A stretch of 42,884 nt of DNA from the NCBI GenBank assembly GCA_005878835.1, contig VBMV01000141.1, positions 1 through 42,884 on the forward strand, in the 5' to 3' direction. Under the pieces are notes generated by a model. It made no database searches. It worked only from the letters and a program-made list of their open reading frames with translations, and was not told the DNA's origin. Positions 17,887-25,227 of the stretch are shown here, one piece after another; positions within the stretch are counted from its first letter, which is position 1, and every line of letters starts with the position of its first letter. A program made the translations under genes and the position numbers. The DNA comes from Gammaproteobacteria bacterium (GTDB lineage: Bacteria > Pseudomonadota > Gammaproteobacteria > Steroidobacterales > Steroidobacteraceae).

Positions 17887-17927
17887 GCTTGCGCGTCGCC
17901 CCGGGGCGGCTTGACCGGCCCGCAAGC
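17887..17927 (+). terminator. Stem-loop after the sigma operon, weak terminator candidate
   Basis: Arms GCTTGCG (17887-17893) and CGCAAGC (17921-17927) enclose a perfect 12-bp palindrome, CGCCCCGGGGCG (17897-17908). The structure lies 21 nt after the subtilisin-like gene and just before the next start. No T-tract follows. Confidence 0.3.
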
Positions 17928-17947
17928 CGTGCCATGCTGATGCGTCC

Positions 17948-18925
17948 ATGCCCGGCAACCCCCCAGGTCTCACCTGGAATCTCATCCAGGAGGCGCGCGA
18001 GCGCATCGCCGGCAAGGTCGGCCTCACCCCCGTGCTCACGAGCGCGACGCTCGATGCGCAGGCCGGCGCGCAGCTGCACTTCAAGTGCGAGAACTTCCAG
18101 AAGTGCGGCGCCTTCAAGGCGCGCGGCGCCACCAACGCCGTATTCGCGCTGCCCGAGTCGCAGGCGCGCCGCGGCGTCGTGACGCATTCCTCGGGCAATC
18201 ACGCCGCCGCGCTGGCGCGCGCCGCGCGGCTGCGGGGCATTCCGGCATACGTCGTGATGCCGGACAACACCGTGCAAACCAAGCGCGCCGCGGCGCTGCG
18301 CTACGGCGCCGAGATCAGCTACTGTGAATCAACGCTGGCGGCGCGCGAGGACGGCGCGCGAGCGCTCATCGCCGCCACCGGCGCAATCCTGGTTCATCCC
18401 TATGACGATCTCGCGGTGATGGCCGGCCAGGGGACCGCCGCGGTGGAACTGCTGACGCAGGTCCCCGATCTCGACCTCATCCTCTGCCCGGTGGGCGGCG
18501 GGGGACTGCTGAGCGGCACCGCGGTCGCGGCCAAGACGCTCAAGCCCGCCATCCGCGTGATCGGCGTCGAGCCCGCCGGCGCCGACGACGCCGCGCGCTC
18601 GTTCCGGGCCGGCCGCATCCTGCCGAGCCTCAAGCCCGCGACCATCGCCGACGGCCTGCGCAGCGCGCTCGGCGAGCGGCCGTTCGCGGAAATCCGCCGC
18701 CTGGTCGATGACATCACGACGGTATCCGATGAGGCGATCGTGCGCGCGATGCGCCAGCTGTGGGAAGTGATGAAAATCATCGTCGAGCCCTCCGGGGCGG
18801 TGCCGTATGCGGCGCTGCTCGCCGACGCCCCGCGGCTGCGCGGTCTGCGTATCGGGCTCATTCTCAGCGGCGGCAACCTCGATCTCGAGCGGCTGCCGTG
18901 GAGCGCGGGTGCGCCGCCACCTTGA
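17948..18925 (+). CDS. PLP-dependent threonine/serine dehydratase or serine racemase family protein
   Basis: A 325-residue fold-type II PLP enzyme. K57 in CGAFKARGA is the Schiff-base lysine, SSGNHAAAL binds the substrate carboxylate, GGGGLLSG binds the phosphate and SGGNLDLE is near the end. It lacks the C-terminal ACT regulatory domain of biosynthetic IlvA, which fits catabolic threonine dehydratase, serine racemase or hydroxyaspartate dehydratase; sequence alone does not separate these. It converges with the thiolase gene 5 nt away and has no obvious operon partner. Confidence 0.9.
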   Translation: MPGNPPGLTWNLIQEARERIAGKVGLTPVLTSATLDAQAGAQLHFKCENFQKCGAFKARGATNAVFALPESQARRGVVTHSSGNHAAALARAARLRGIPAYVVMPDNTVQTKRAAALRYGAEISYCESTLAAREDGARALIAATGAILVHPYDDLAVMAGQGTAAVELLTQVPDLDLILCPVGGGGLLSGTAVAAKTLKPAIRVIGVEPAGADDAARSFRAGRILPSLKPATIADGLRSALGERPFAEIRRLVDDITTVSDEAIVRAMRQLWEVMKIIVEPSGAVPYAALLADAPRLRGLRIGLILSGGNLDLERLPWSAGAPPP

Positions 18926-18930
18926 GAGCC

Positions 18931-20133
18931 TCAGGGACGCTCGAGGATGAGCGCGATGCCCTGCCCCACGCCGATGCACATGGTGCACAAGGCATAGCGG
19001 CCACGCACCGCGGCAAGCTGCCAGGTGGCGGTGGTGGCGAGCCGTGCGCCGGACATGCCGAGCGGGTGGCCGAGCGCAATGGCGCCGCCGTTGGGGTTGA
19101 CGTGGCTCGCGTCGTCGGGAAGCTTCAGATCACGCAGCACCGCGAGCGCCTGGCTCGCGAATGCCTCGTTCAACTCGATCACCTGCAGCTCATCGAGCGT
19201 GAGTCGCGCGAGCGACAGCACCTTGCGCGTGGCGGGCAACGGGCCCATGCCCATGATCCTGGGCTCCACGCCCGCCGTGGCTGCGGCGAGGATGCGCGCG
19301 CGCGGTGTCAGATTAAGGCGCCGCGCCGCCTCCTCGGAGGCGATCAGGAGCGCCGCGGCGCCGTCGTTGACCCCGGAAGCATTGCCGGCGGTGACCGTGC
19401 CGTTGGCCCGAAACGGGGTCGGCAACCCCGCGAGCTGCTCGAGCGTGGTCTCGGGCCGCGGATGCTCGTCGCGCGTCACGAGCGTCTTGCCCTTGGCTCT
19501 CGCAATCTGCACCGGTACCAGCTCCGCGTCATAGAAGCCGCGGGCATAGGCGGCCGCGGTGCGCTGCTGGCTGCGCAGCGCGAAGCGGTCCTGGTCGGCG
19601 CGCGCGATGTTGAACTGCGCGGCGACGTTCTCGCCGGTCTCGGGCATCGAGTCGATGCCGTAACGCTCGCGCAGGCGCGGGTTGACGAAGCGCCAGCCGA
19701 TGGTCGTGTCATGAATTTCCGCGCTGCGGCTGAAGGGGGCGTCGGCCTTCGGCATCACGAACGGCGCGCGCGACATCGATTCGACCCCGCCCGCCACCAC
19801 CACCTGCGCTTCGCCGGCGCGGATGAGGCGCGCGGCCATCGCCACCGCATCCAGCCCCGAGCCGCACAGGCGATTGATCGTGGCGCCCGGCACCGACACC
19901 GGCAGCCCGGCCAGGAGCGAGGCCATGCGCGCGACGTTGCGATTGTCCTCACCGGCCTGGTTGGCGCAGCCCAGCAGCACTTCCTCGATCGCGGCGGGCT
20001 CGAGCGAGGGATTGCGCGCGAGCAGCGCTGCGATCGGCACGGCCGCGAGATCGTCGGTTCGCACGGCCGAGAGCGCCCCGCCGTAGCGGCCGATCGGGGT
20101 GCGCGCGGCGTCGCAGATGAAAGGCTCACCCAT
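18931..20133 (-). CDS. pcaF: 3-oxoadipyl-CoA thiolase
   Basis: A 400-residue thiolase. C90 in NRLCGSGLDA is the acyl-carrying cysteine, the active-site His lies in NGGAIALGHPLGMSGAR and the second Cys in CTMCIGVGQG. The N-terminus (FICDAARTPIGRYGGALS) and the stretch around DTTIGWRFVNPRL follow the PcaF/PaaJ subgroup, which cleaves 3-oxoadipyl-CoA to succinyl-CoA and acetyl-CoA in aromatic-compound and phenylacetate breakdown. The start at 20133 matches that N-terminus; the open frame runs 38 codons higher without family resemblance. No other aromatic-degradation gene is nearby, so a general acetyl-CoA acyltransferase role is the alternative. Confidence 0.9.
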   Translation of the reverse strand: MGEPFICDAARTPIGRYGGALSAVRTDDLAAVPIAALLARNPSLEPAAIEEVLLGCANQAGEDNRNVARMASLLAGLPVSVPGATINRLCGSGLDAVAMAARLIRAGEAQVVVAGGVESMSRAPFVMPKADAPFSRSAEIHDTTIGWRFVNPRLRERYGIDSMPETGENVAAQFNIARADQDRFALRSQQRTAAAYARGFYDAELVPVQIARAKGKTLVTRDEHPRPETTLEQLAGLPTPFRANGTVTAGNASGVNDGAAALLIASEEAARRLNLTPRARILAAATAGVEPRIMGMGPLPATRKVLSLARLTLDELQVIELNEAFASQALAVLRDLKLPDDASHVNPNGGAIALGHPLGMSGARLATTATWQLAAVRGRYALCTMCIGVGQGIALILERP

Positions 20134-20236
20134 GGGCTCAGGATGATACGTGGGCGCCGTACCGGTCTGCACCCGGTACAGTACCGGCGGCCCGCCGCCC
20201 GGGCGTATCTGCCTGCGGGTGCGGGGGTGCGGCACT

Positions 20237-20833
20237 ATGGCGCTCATGATCGACCCGCTGCCCTTCGTGACCTATACCTTCGTCATGTCGATCACGCCCG
20301 GGCCCAACAATGTGATGCTGACCGCCTCGGGAGCGCATTTCGGTTTGCGGCGCACGCTGCCGCACATCGTGGGCATCGGTGTCGGATTCGCAGTGCAGCT
20401 GCTCGCGGTGTGCGCGGGCCTCTCCGCGCTGTTCGCCCGCTGGCCGGCGTTGCAGCGCGCGCTCGGCTGGGTGGGCGCGGCGTACCTGCTGTATCTCGGC
20501 TGGCGGCTGCTCGGTCGGAGCGACACCGAGGCGCGCGCGGGCCGCCGGCCGGTGACCTTCCTCGAGGCCGCGATGTTCCAGTTCCTCAACCCCAAGGCGT
20601 GGGTGATGACGCTGACCGCGGCGACGCTGTTCCTGCCCCAGGAGCTCGGACTGCTGCTGCGCGGCGGCTACATGGCGGGAATCATGGAGGGCATCGGAGT
20701 GCCGTGCATGACGGTCTGGGCGCTGTTCGGCAGCTCGCTGCGCGGCCTGCTCGCCGCCCCGCGCGGGCGCCTGGCGTTCAACCTCGCCATGGCCCTTGCG
20801 TTGGCCACGACGGCCGTCATGATGCTGAGGTGA
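20237..20833 (+). CDS. LysE-family amino-acid/metabolite exporter
   Basis: A 198-residue inner-membrane protein with about six hydrophobic segments. The N-terminal SITPGPNNVMLTASGAHFG and the later FLEAAMFQFLNPKAWVM are the LysE/RhtB signatures. The ATG at 20237 begins MALMIDPLPF; an ATG at 20246 is equally possible. It precedes a MocR-type PLP regulator in the same direction, 42 nt away, a pairing common for LysE-type exporters, so an amino acid or amine is the likely cargo and effector. Confidence 0.9.
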   Translation: MALMIDPLPFVTYTFVMSITPGPNNVMLTASGAHFGLRRTLPHIVGIGVGFAVQLLAVCAGLSALFARWPALQRALGWVGAAYLLYLGWRLLGRSDTEARAGRRPVTFLEAAMFQFLNPKAWVMTLTAATLFLPQELGLLLRGGYMAGIMEGIGVPCMTVWALFGSSLRGLLAAPRGRLAFNLAMALALATTAVMMLR

Positions 20834-20842
20834 GGCGACCCG

Positions 20843-20874
20843 GACGCCGAGGGTTTCAGACGCCGAGGGTTTCA
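20843..20874 (+). repeat. Two perfect tandem copies of a 16-bp sequence before the MocR gene
   Basis: GACGCCGAGGGTTTCA occurs at 20843-20858 and again at 20859-20874, ending one base before the regulator's ATG. Each copy contains GAGGG, so the Shine-Dalgarno is duplicated. MocR/PdxR/GabR-type proteins bind direct repeats, which makes an autoregulatory site possible; a recent slippage duplication is the simpler alternative. Confidence 0.75.
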
Positions 20875-20875
20875 G

Positions 20876-22276
20876 ATGTTCGAGCTGAGCCGCGACTCGC
20901 ACCAGCCGCTGGTCGATCAGATCTGCGAGCGCGTCACACAGCTGGTGCGGGACGGGCAGCTGCCGGCGGGCGCGCGTCTGCCGTCGATCCGCAAGCTCGC
21001 CCGCCAGGTCGGCGCCAGCCCCTTCACGGTGGTGGACGCCTATGACCGGCTGGTCGCCCGCGGGCTGATCGAGCCGCACGCCGGGCGCGGCTTCTTCGTC
21101 ACCCAGCGCCTGCTGTCGGCGCCGCTCGCCGCCATCGAAGCCCTGCCGGAGCTCGGCTCGGATGCCCTGGAGCTCGCGCGCCAGTGCCTGCAGCAACGCG
21201 GGGATGTCATCGCCGCCGGCTCGGGCTTCCTGCCCGAGAGCTGGCTGCTGGAGGCGGGCTCCGCCGGCGTGCTGACGCGCCTGGTGCGCGGCCGGCGTAC
21301 GCGCCCGTGGCTGCCGTGCCCGGCGGAGGGACTGGGTGAGCTGCGCGAGCAGATCGCCGCGCGCCTGCTGCAGCACGGCATCGCCGCGCCAGCCGCCAAC
21401 ATCGTCACCACCTACGGCGCATCGCACGCCTTCGACCTGCTGGCGCGCATCCTGCTCTCGCCCGGGGACGCGGTGCTGGTGGAGGATCCCGGCTACTTCG
21501 TATTGTTCGAGCAGCTGCGCGCGCATCACGTGCGGCTGATTCCCGTGCCGCGTCATGCCGACGGCCCGGATCTCGCGGCGCTGGAAGCGGCGGCCCGCGC
21601 GCACCGGCCGCGCGCCTTTTTCATGCAGACCCTGGTGCACAACCCGACCGGCTCGAGCGCCGACCCGGCGCACTGCCACCGCATTCTCTCGCTCGCGGAG
21701 CAGTTCGGGTTTGCGCTGGTGGAAGACGATGTGTACGGGGATCTGTACGCCGGTAGCGCGGTGCGCCTGGCGCAGATCGACGCGCTGCGCCACGTCATCT
21801 ACGTCGGCAGCTACACCAAGCTCATCGGGCCGGCACTGCGCGTGGGTTTCATCGCCGCCGACGCCGCGCTCATCGCGCAACTCGTGCAGCGCAAGGTCCT
21901 GTCGGTGCTCTCGGGCTCGACGCTGCTCGAGTCCTACGTGTCCGAAGTCCTCGATACCGGGCGCTACAGGCGTCACGTGGAGCACACGCGCGCACGGCTG
22001 GCGCGCCTGCGGCGCGACACGCGTGCCGCGCTCGCGTCCGCGGGCATCGAGTTCGAGCCGGCGCCGGGGCAAGGCATCTTCCTGTGGGGCCGGGTGCCCG
22101 AATCGGCCCCGGTCGATGAGCTGGTGCGGCGCGCGCGCGCTCACTCGATCCTGCTGGCGCGCGGCTCGCTGTTCTCCGCCGCGCAGGGCTGCCGCCAGTG
22201 GCTGCGCTTCAACGTCGCCCACAGCAACAGCCCGCCGCTGGTGCAGTTCCTGCGCGAGTCGCTGCGCGCGGCCTGA
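20876..22276 (+). CDS. MocR/PdxR-family transcriptional regulator (GntR HTH fused to aminotransferase)
   Basis: A 466-residue fusion. Residues 1-75 are a GntR-type winged helix (LPSIRKLARQVGASPFTVVDAYDRLVARGLIE); the remainder is a class I aminotransferase fold with HNPTGSS, VEDDVYGDL and the PLP lysine K315 in VGSYTKLIGPALRVGF. Such proteins sense PLP or amino-acid adducts and usually control neighbouring metabolic or export genes; here the LysE exporter is the obvious target. The start ATG uses the GAGGG of the tandem repeat just upstream. The effector cannot be told. Confidence 0.93.
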   Translation: MFELSRDSHQPLVDQICERVTQLVRDGQLPAGARLPSIRKLARQVGASPFTVVDAYDRLVARGLIEPHAGRGFFVTQRLLSAPLAAIEALPELGSDALELARQCLQQRGDVIAAGSGFLPESWLLEAGSAGVLTRLVRGRRTRPWLPCPAEGLGELREQIAARLLQHGIAAPAANIVTTYGASHAFDLLARILLSPGDAVLVEDPGYFVLFEQLRAHHVRLIPVPRHADGPDLAALEAAARAHRPRAFFMQTLVHNPTGSSADPAHCHRILSLAEQFGFALVEDDVYGDLYAGSAVRLAQIDALRHVIYVGSYTKLIGPALRVGFIAADAALIAQLVQRKVLSVLSGSTLLESYVSEVLDTGRYRRHVEHTRARLARLRRDTRAALASAGIEFEPAPGQGIFLWGRVPESAPVDELVRRARAHSILLARGSLFSAAQGCRQWLRFNVAHSNSPPLVQFLRESLRAA

Positions 22277-22293
22277 CGGGCGGGAGGCGCGAT

Positions 22294-22806
22294 TTGGCAG
22301 AGGCGACGCCGCTCCAGGCACAGATCCGCGACGCGGCCGAGTCCGACCTCGAAGGTCTCCTCGCCATCTACAACGACGTGGTCGCGACCTCGACCGCGAT
22401 CTACTCGCACCTGCCGGTGACGCTCGATGAGCGGCGGCAGTGGTGGCGCAGGCGCGTCGCGCAGCAGTATCCGGTGCTGGTGGCGCGGGACGCTTCCGGC
22501 GTGCTCGGCTTTGCGAGCTTCGGCGACTTTCGCGCCTGGCCGGGGTACCGTTTCACGGTCGAGCACTCGGTGCACGTGCGCGCCGATGCCCGCGGTCGCG
22601 GGGTCGGCACGGCCTTGCTGACGGCGCTGTTTCCGCGCGCGGCCGCTCTCAACAAACACGTCATGATCGGCGGTGTGGATGCGGACAATGCCCCCTCGAT
22701 ACGTTTTCACGAGCGCCTCGGGTTCGAGCGGGCGGGGCGGCTGCGCGAGGTGGGCTACAAGTTCGAGCGCTGGCTGGATCTGGTTTTTCTGCAGCGGCGG
22801 ATTTAA
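22294..22806 (+). CDS. GNAT N-acetyltransferase (phosphinothricin acetyltransferase-like)
   Basis: A 170-residue GNAT-fold protein. The acetyl-CoA loop is HVRADARGRGVGTALL, preceded by RFTVEHSV and followed by SIRFHERLGFERAGRLREVGYKF, the layout of the PAT/Bar and L-amino-acid N-acyltransferase group. I start it at the TTG at 22294, which has GGGAGG about 7 nt upstream and follows the MocR stop by 17 nt; no ATG fits. It probably acetylates an amino-acid-like amine, possibly connected with the exporter/regulator pair before it, but the substrate is unknown. Confidence 0.85.
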   Translation: MAEATPLQAQIRDAAESDLEGLLAIYNDVVATSTAIYSHLPVTLDERRQWWRRRVAQQYPVLVARDASGVLGFASFGDFRAWPGYRFTVEHSVHVRADARGRGVGTALLTALFPRAAALNKHVMIGGVDADNAPSIRFHERLGFERAGRLREVGYKFERWLDLVFLQRRI

Positions 22807-22843
22807 GGACCGGCCAGGATTCAACACCGGTTAAGATGGGTGG

Positions 22844-23437
22844 ATGTTCAGTCTGCTGCCGCCCGCCACGCGGGCCCTGATCCTCATCAACGTCGCGGTG
22901 TTCCTGCTGCAACAGCTGGCCCCGGATCTCATGGCCGGATTGTTTGCGCTGTGGCCGCTCGGCAGCCCGCTGTTCAGACCCTGGCAGCTGCTCAGCTATG
23001 CCTTCCTGCACGGCAACCTGGTGCACATTTTCTTCAACATGTTCGCGTTGTTCATGTTCGGCCGCGCGCTGGAGGCGTACTGGGGGGGCCGGCGCCTGGT
23101 GACGTTCTACCTGGTGTGCGTGCTCACCGCGGCGCTGACGCAGCTGCTGGTGCAGAGTGGCTCCGGCGCGCAGGAGGAAGTGATCGGCGCCTCGGGAGGC
23201 GTGTTCGGCGTGCTGCTCGCCTTTGCCTGGTATTTCCCCAGGCAGCGCATCATCCTGCTGTTTCCGCCCATTCCGATGCCCGCGTGGCTGTTCGTGACGG
23301 TGTACGGCCTGCTCGAGCTGTTCTTCGGCGTGACCGGCCGACAGCAGGGCGTGGCGCACTTCGCCCATCTGGGCGGCATGCTCGGCGGTGCGCTGTGCAT
23401 CCTGTTCTGGCGCACGCGGCGGCGCTTCAGTTCCTAG
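22844..23437 (+). CDS. Rhomboid-family intramembrane serine protease
   Basis: A 197-residue protein with six predicted transmembrane segments. The catalytic dyad is S117 in GASGGVFG and H175 in AHFAHLGG; HGNLVHIFFNM (residues 56-66) supplies the conserved His and Asn of helix 2. It cleaves membrane proteins within or next to the bilayer; substrates are unknown. It stands alone, 37 nt after the acetyltransferase. The ATG at 22844 gives the usual short N-terminus. Confidence 0.93.
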   Translation: MFSLLPPATRALILINVAVFLLQQLAPDLMAGLFALWPLGSPLFRPWQLLSYAFLHGNLVHIFFNMFALFMFGRALEAYWGGRRLVTFYLVCVLTAALTQLLVQSGSGAQEEVIGASGGVFGVLLAFAWYFPRQRIILLFPPIPMPAWLFVTVYGLLELFFGVTGRQQGVAHFAHLGGMLGGALCILFWRTRRRFSS

Positions 23438-23579
23438 TGCGCACGCTCGCCCGCACCTCCCTCGGTATCACATGAAGTATGCGGTATAACACCAAGATAT
23501 TACTTGATAATTTATCCACAGTTGAATTCCGCGCCACGCCCCGGTCAAAATCGCGCGCTTTGAAAGCGACGGGACTTTC
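23438..23579. promoter_or_regulatory. AT-rich intergenic segment upstream of the ABC operon, with a DnaA box
   Basis: 142 bp between the rhomboid gene and the ABC operon, containing the most AT-rich stretch of the window (about 23473-23530). TTATCCACA at 23512-23520 is a perfect match to the strong DnaA box. Several -10-like hexamers (TATAAC, GATAAT) are present, but no convincing -35 at the right spacing, so I do not call a promoter position. The operon's own promoter most likely lies here. Confidence 0.45.
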
Positions 23580-24482
23580 ATGATCAAGACCGAACGCCTG
23601 ACCAAACACTATGACTCGCTCACGGCGGTGGAAGACGTGAGCTTTCAGGTTGGCCCGGGTGAGGTGCTCGGCTTCCTCGGACCCAACGGCGCCGGCAAGA
23701 CCACCACCATGCGCATGCTCGCCGGTTTCGTCACGCCGACTTCCGGCAGCGCCAACATCTGCGGTCACGACGTCGCGCGCGAGCCGCTCGCGGCCAAGGC
23801 GGCCCTCGGGTATCTGCCCGAAGGAGCGCCGAGCTACGGCGAGATGACGGTGCGGCGCTTCCTGGCGTTCATCGCGGACCTGCGCGCGCTCGAGGGCGCG
23901 CGCCGTGAGCAGCGACTGGCGCACGGCGGCGTACTCGACCAGACCATCGAGACGCTCTCCAAGGGCTTTCGCCGCCGCGTGGGCCTCGCCCAGGCGATCG
24001 TGCACGACCCGCCGGTGCTGATTCTCGACGAGCCCACCGACGGCCTCGATCCCAACCAGAAGCACGAGGTGCGCACGCTCATCAACGACATGGCGCGCGA
24101 CAAGATCATCGTCATCTCCACGCACATTCTCGAGGAGGTCGACGCGGTGTGCACCCGGGCGATCATCATCTCCCGCGGTCGCATCGTCGCCGACGACAGC
24201 CCCGCCGGGCTCGCCGCCCGCTCGCGCTATCACAACGCGGTGTCCATGCAGCTCGAGGAGCCCGGCCAGCTCGCCCGCGCCCGCGACGCCGTGGCGGGGC
24301 TGCCCGCGGTCGCGCAGGTCGAGGTGAGCGAGCGCGATGCGCGGCTCACCGCCCTGCCGCGCTCCGGCGCGACCATTCTGCCGGCCCTTTCCGAGCTCGC
24401 CGCACGCCAGGGACTGAAGCTGAAGGAGCTGCACCTGGAGTCCGGGCGCCTCGACGAGGTGTTCCGCAGCATCACCGCCTGA
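23580..24482 (+). CDS. ABC transporter ATP-binding protein, GldA-like
   Basis: A 300-residue ATPase: Walker A GPNGAGKTT (34-42), signature LSKGFRRRV (126-134), Walker B VLILDEPTDGLDPNQ and the switch STHILEEVD. LSKGF and DGLDPNQKHEVR are typical of GldA/YtrB-like exporters. Between RALEGARREQRLA and GGVLDQTIETLSKG the helical domain seems about 7-8 residues shorter than in relatives I recall. It begins a four-gene operon with a permease, a GldG-like protein and a DUF4340 protein, and should power that complex at the inner membrane. Substrate unknown. Confidence 0.92.
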   Translation: MIKTERLTKHYDSLTAVEDVSFQVGPGEVLGFLGPNGAGKTTTMRMLAGFVTPTSGSANICGHDVAREPLAAKAALGYLPEGAPSYGEMTVRRFLAFIADLRALEGARREQRLAHGGVLDQTIETLSKGFRRRVGLAQAIVHDPPVLILDEPTDGLDPNQKHEVRTLINDMARDKIIVISTHILEEVDAVCTRAIIISRGRIVADDSPAGLAARSRYHNAVSMQLEEPGQLARARDAVAGLPAVAQVEVSERDARLTALPRSGATILPALSELAARQGLKLKELHLESGRLDEVFRSITA

Positions 24483-24492
24483 GGATCGTCGG

Positions 24493-25227
24493 GTGCGCAA
24501 CGTCGGCATCATCATGCGCCGCGAGCTCGCGAGTTACTTCGCGACCCCGCTGGCGTACGTTTTCATACTCATCTTCCTGGTGCTGGCCAACGCCTTCACC
24601 TTCTATCTGGGGGGCTTCTACGAGCGCGGCCAGGCGGATCTCGACCCGTTCTTCACCTTCCACCCCTGGCTGTACCTGTTCCTGATTCCGGCGATCTCGA
24701 TGAAGCTGTGGGCCGAGGAGCGCAAGTCCGGCAGCATCGAGCTGCTGATGACCCAGCCGGTGGAGCTGTGGGACGCGGTGCTCGGCAAGTTTCTCGCCGC
24801 CTGGATATTCACCGCGCTCGCGCTGGCGCTCACCTTCCCGCTGTGGATCGCGGTCAACTACCTGGGCAGTCCCGACAACGGCGCGATCCTGGCCGCCTAC
24901 CTCGGCAGCCTGCTGCTCGCCGGCGGCTTTCTCGCCATCGGCTCGTGCATGTCGGCGCTGACGCGCAACCAGGTGGTGGCGTTCATCCTGGGCGTGGCGG
25001 GCTGCTTCGTGTTCCTGCTGGCCGGCTTCCCCCTGGTGCTCGATGTGTTTCGCAGCTGGGCGCCGCAGGTGCTGGTGGATGCGATCGCTTCGCTCTCGTT
25101 CCTCACCCATTTCGAGTCCATCGCCAAGGGCGTCATCGACGTGCGCGACCTGCTGTACTTCGCGATGCTGATCGGTTTCTTCCTGCTGGCGACCGCGATC
25201 GCGCTCAACCTGCGTAAAGACCTATGA
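24493..25227 (+). CDS. ABC transporter permease, GldF-like (ABC-2 type)
   Basis: A 244-residue membrane protein with about six transmembrane segments. The start of the protein (RRELASYFATPLAYVFILIFLVLANAF, written here in part) and ERKSGSIELLMTQPVELWDAVLGKFLAA are typical of GldF-like ABC-2 permeases. The GTG start at 24493 lies 10 nt after the ATPase stop, and its end overlaps the next gene by 4 nt (ATGA, 25224-25227). It would form the channel of the complex with the GldA-like ATPase. Confidence 0.9.
   Translation: MRNVGIIMRRELASYFATPLAYVFILIFLVLANAFTFYLGGFYERGQADLDPFFTFHPWLYLFLIPAISMKLWAEERKSGSIELLMTQPVELWDAVLGKFLAAWIFTALALALTFPLWIAVNYLGSPDNGAILAAYLGSLLLAGGFLAIGSCMSALTRNQVVAFILGVAGCFVFLLAGFPLVLDVFRSWAPQVLVDAIASLSFLTHFESIAKGVIDVRDLLYFAMLIGFFLLATAIALNLRKDL

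Noticed and set aside
20138-22321. A 727-codon open frame on the minus strand opposite the LysE and MocR genes
   Set aside because: Composition is Arg/Gln/His-rich with no family motif, and it is the reverse of well-recognised genes. Long antisense frames are normal at this GC content.
23460-23530. Replication origin at the DnaA box
   Set aside because: Only one perfect box is seen, with no dnaA, dnaN or gidA gene and no cluster of boxes nearby.
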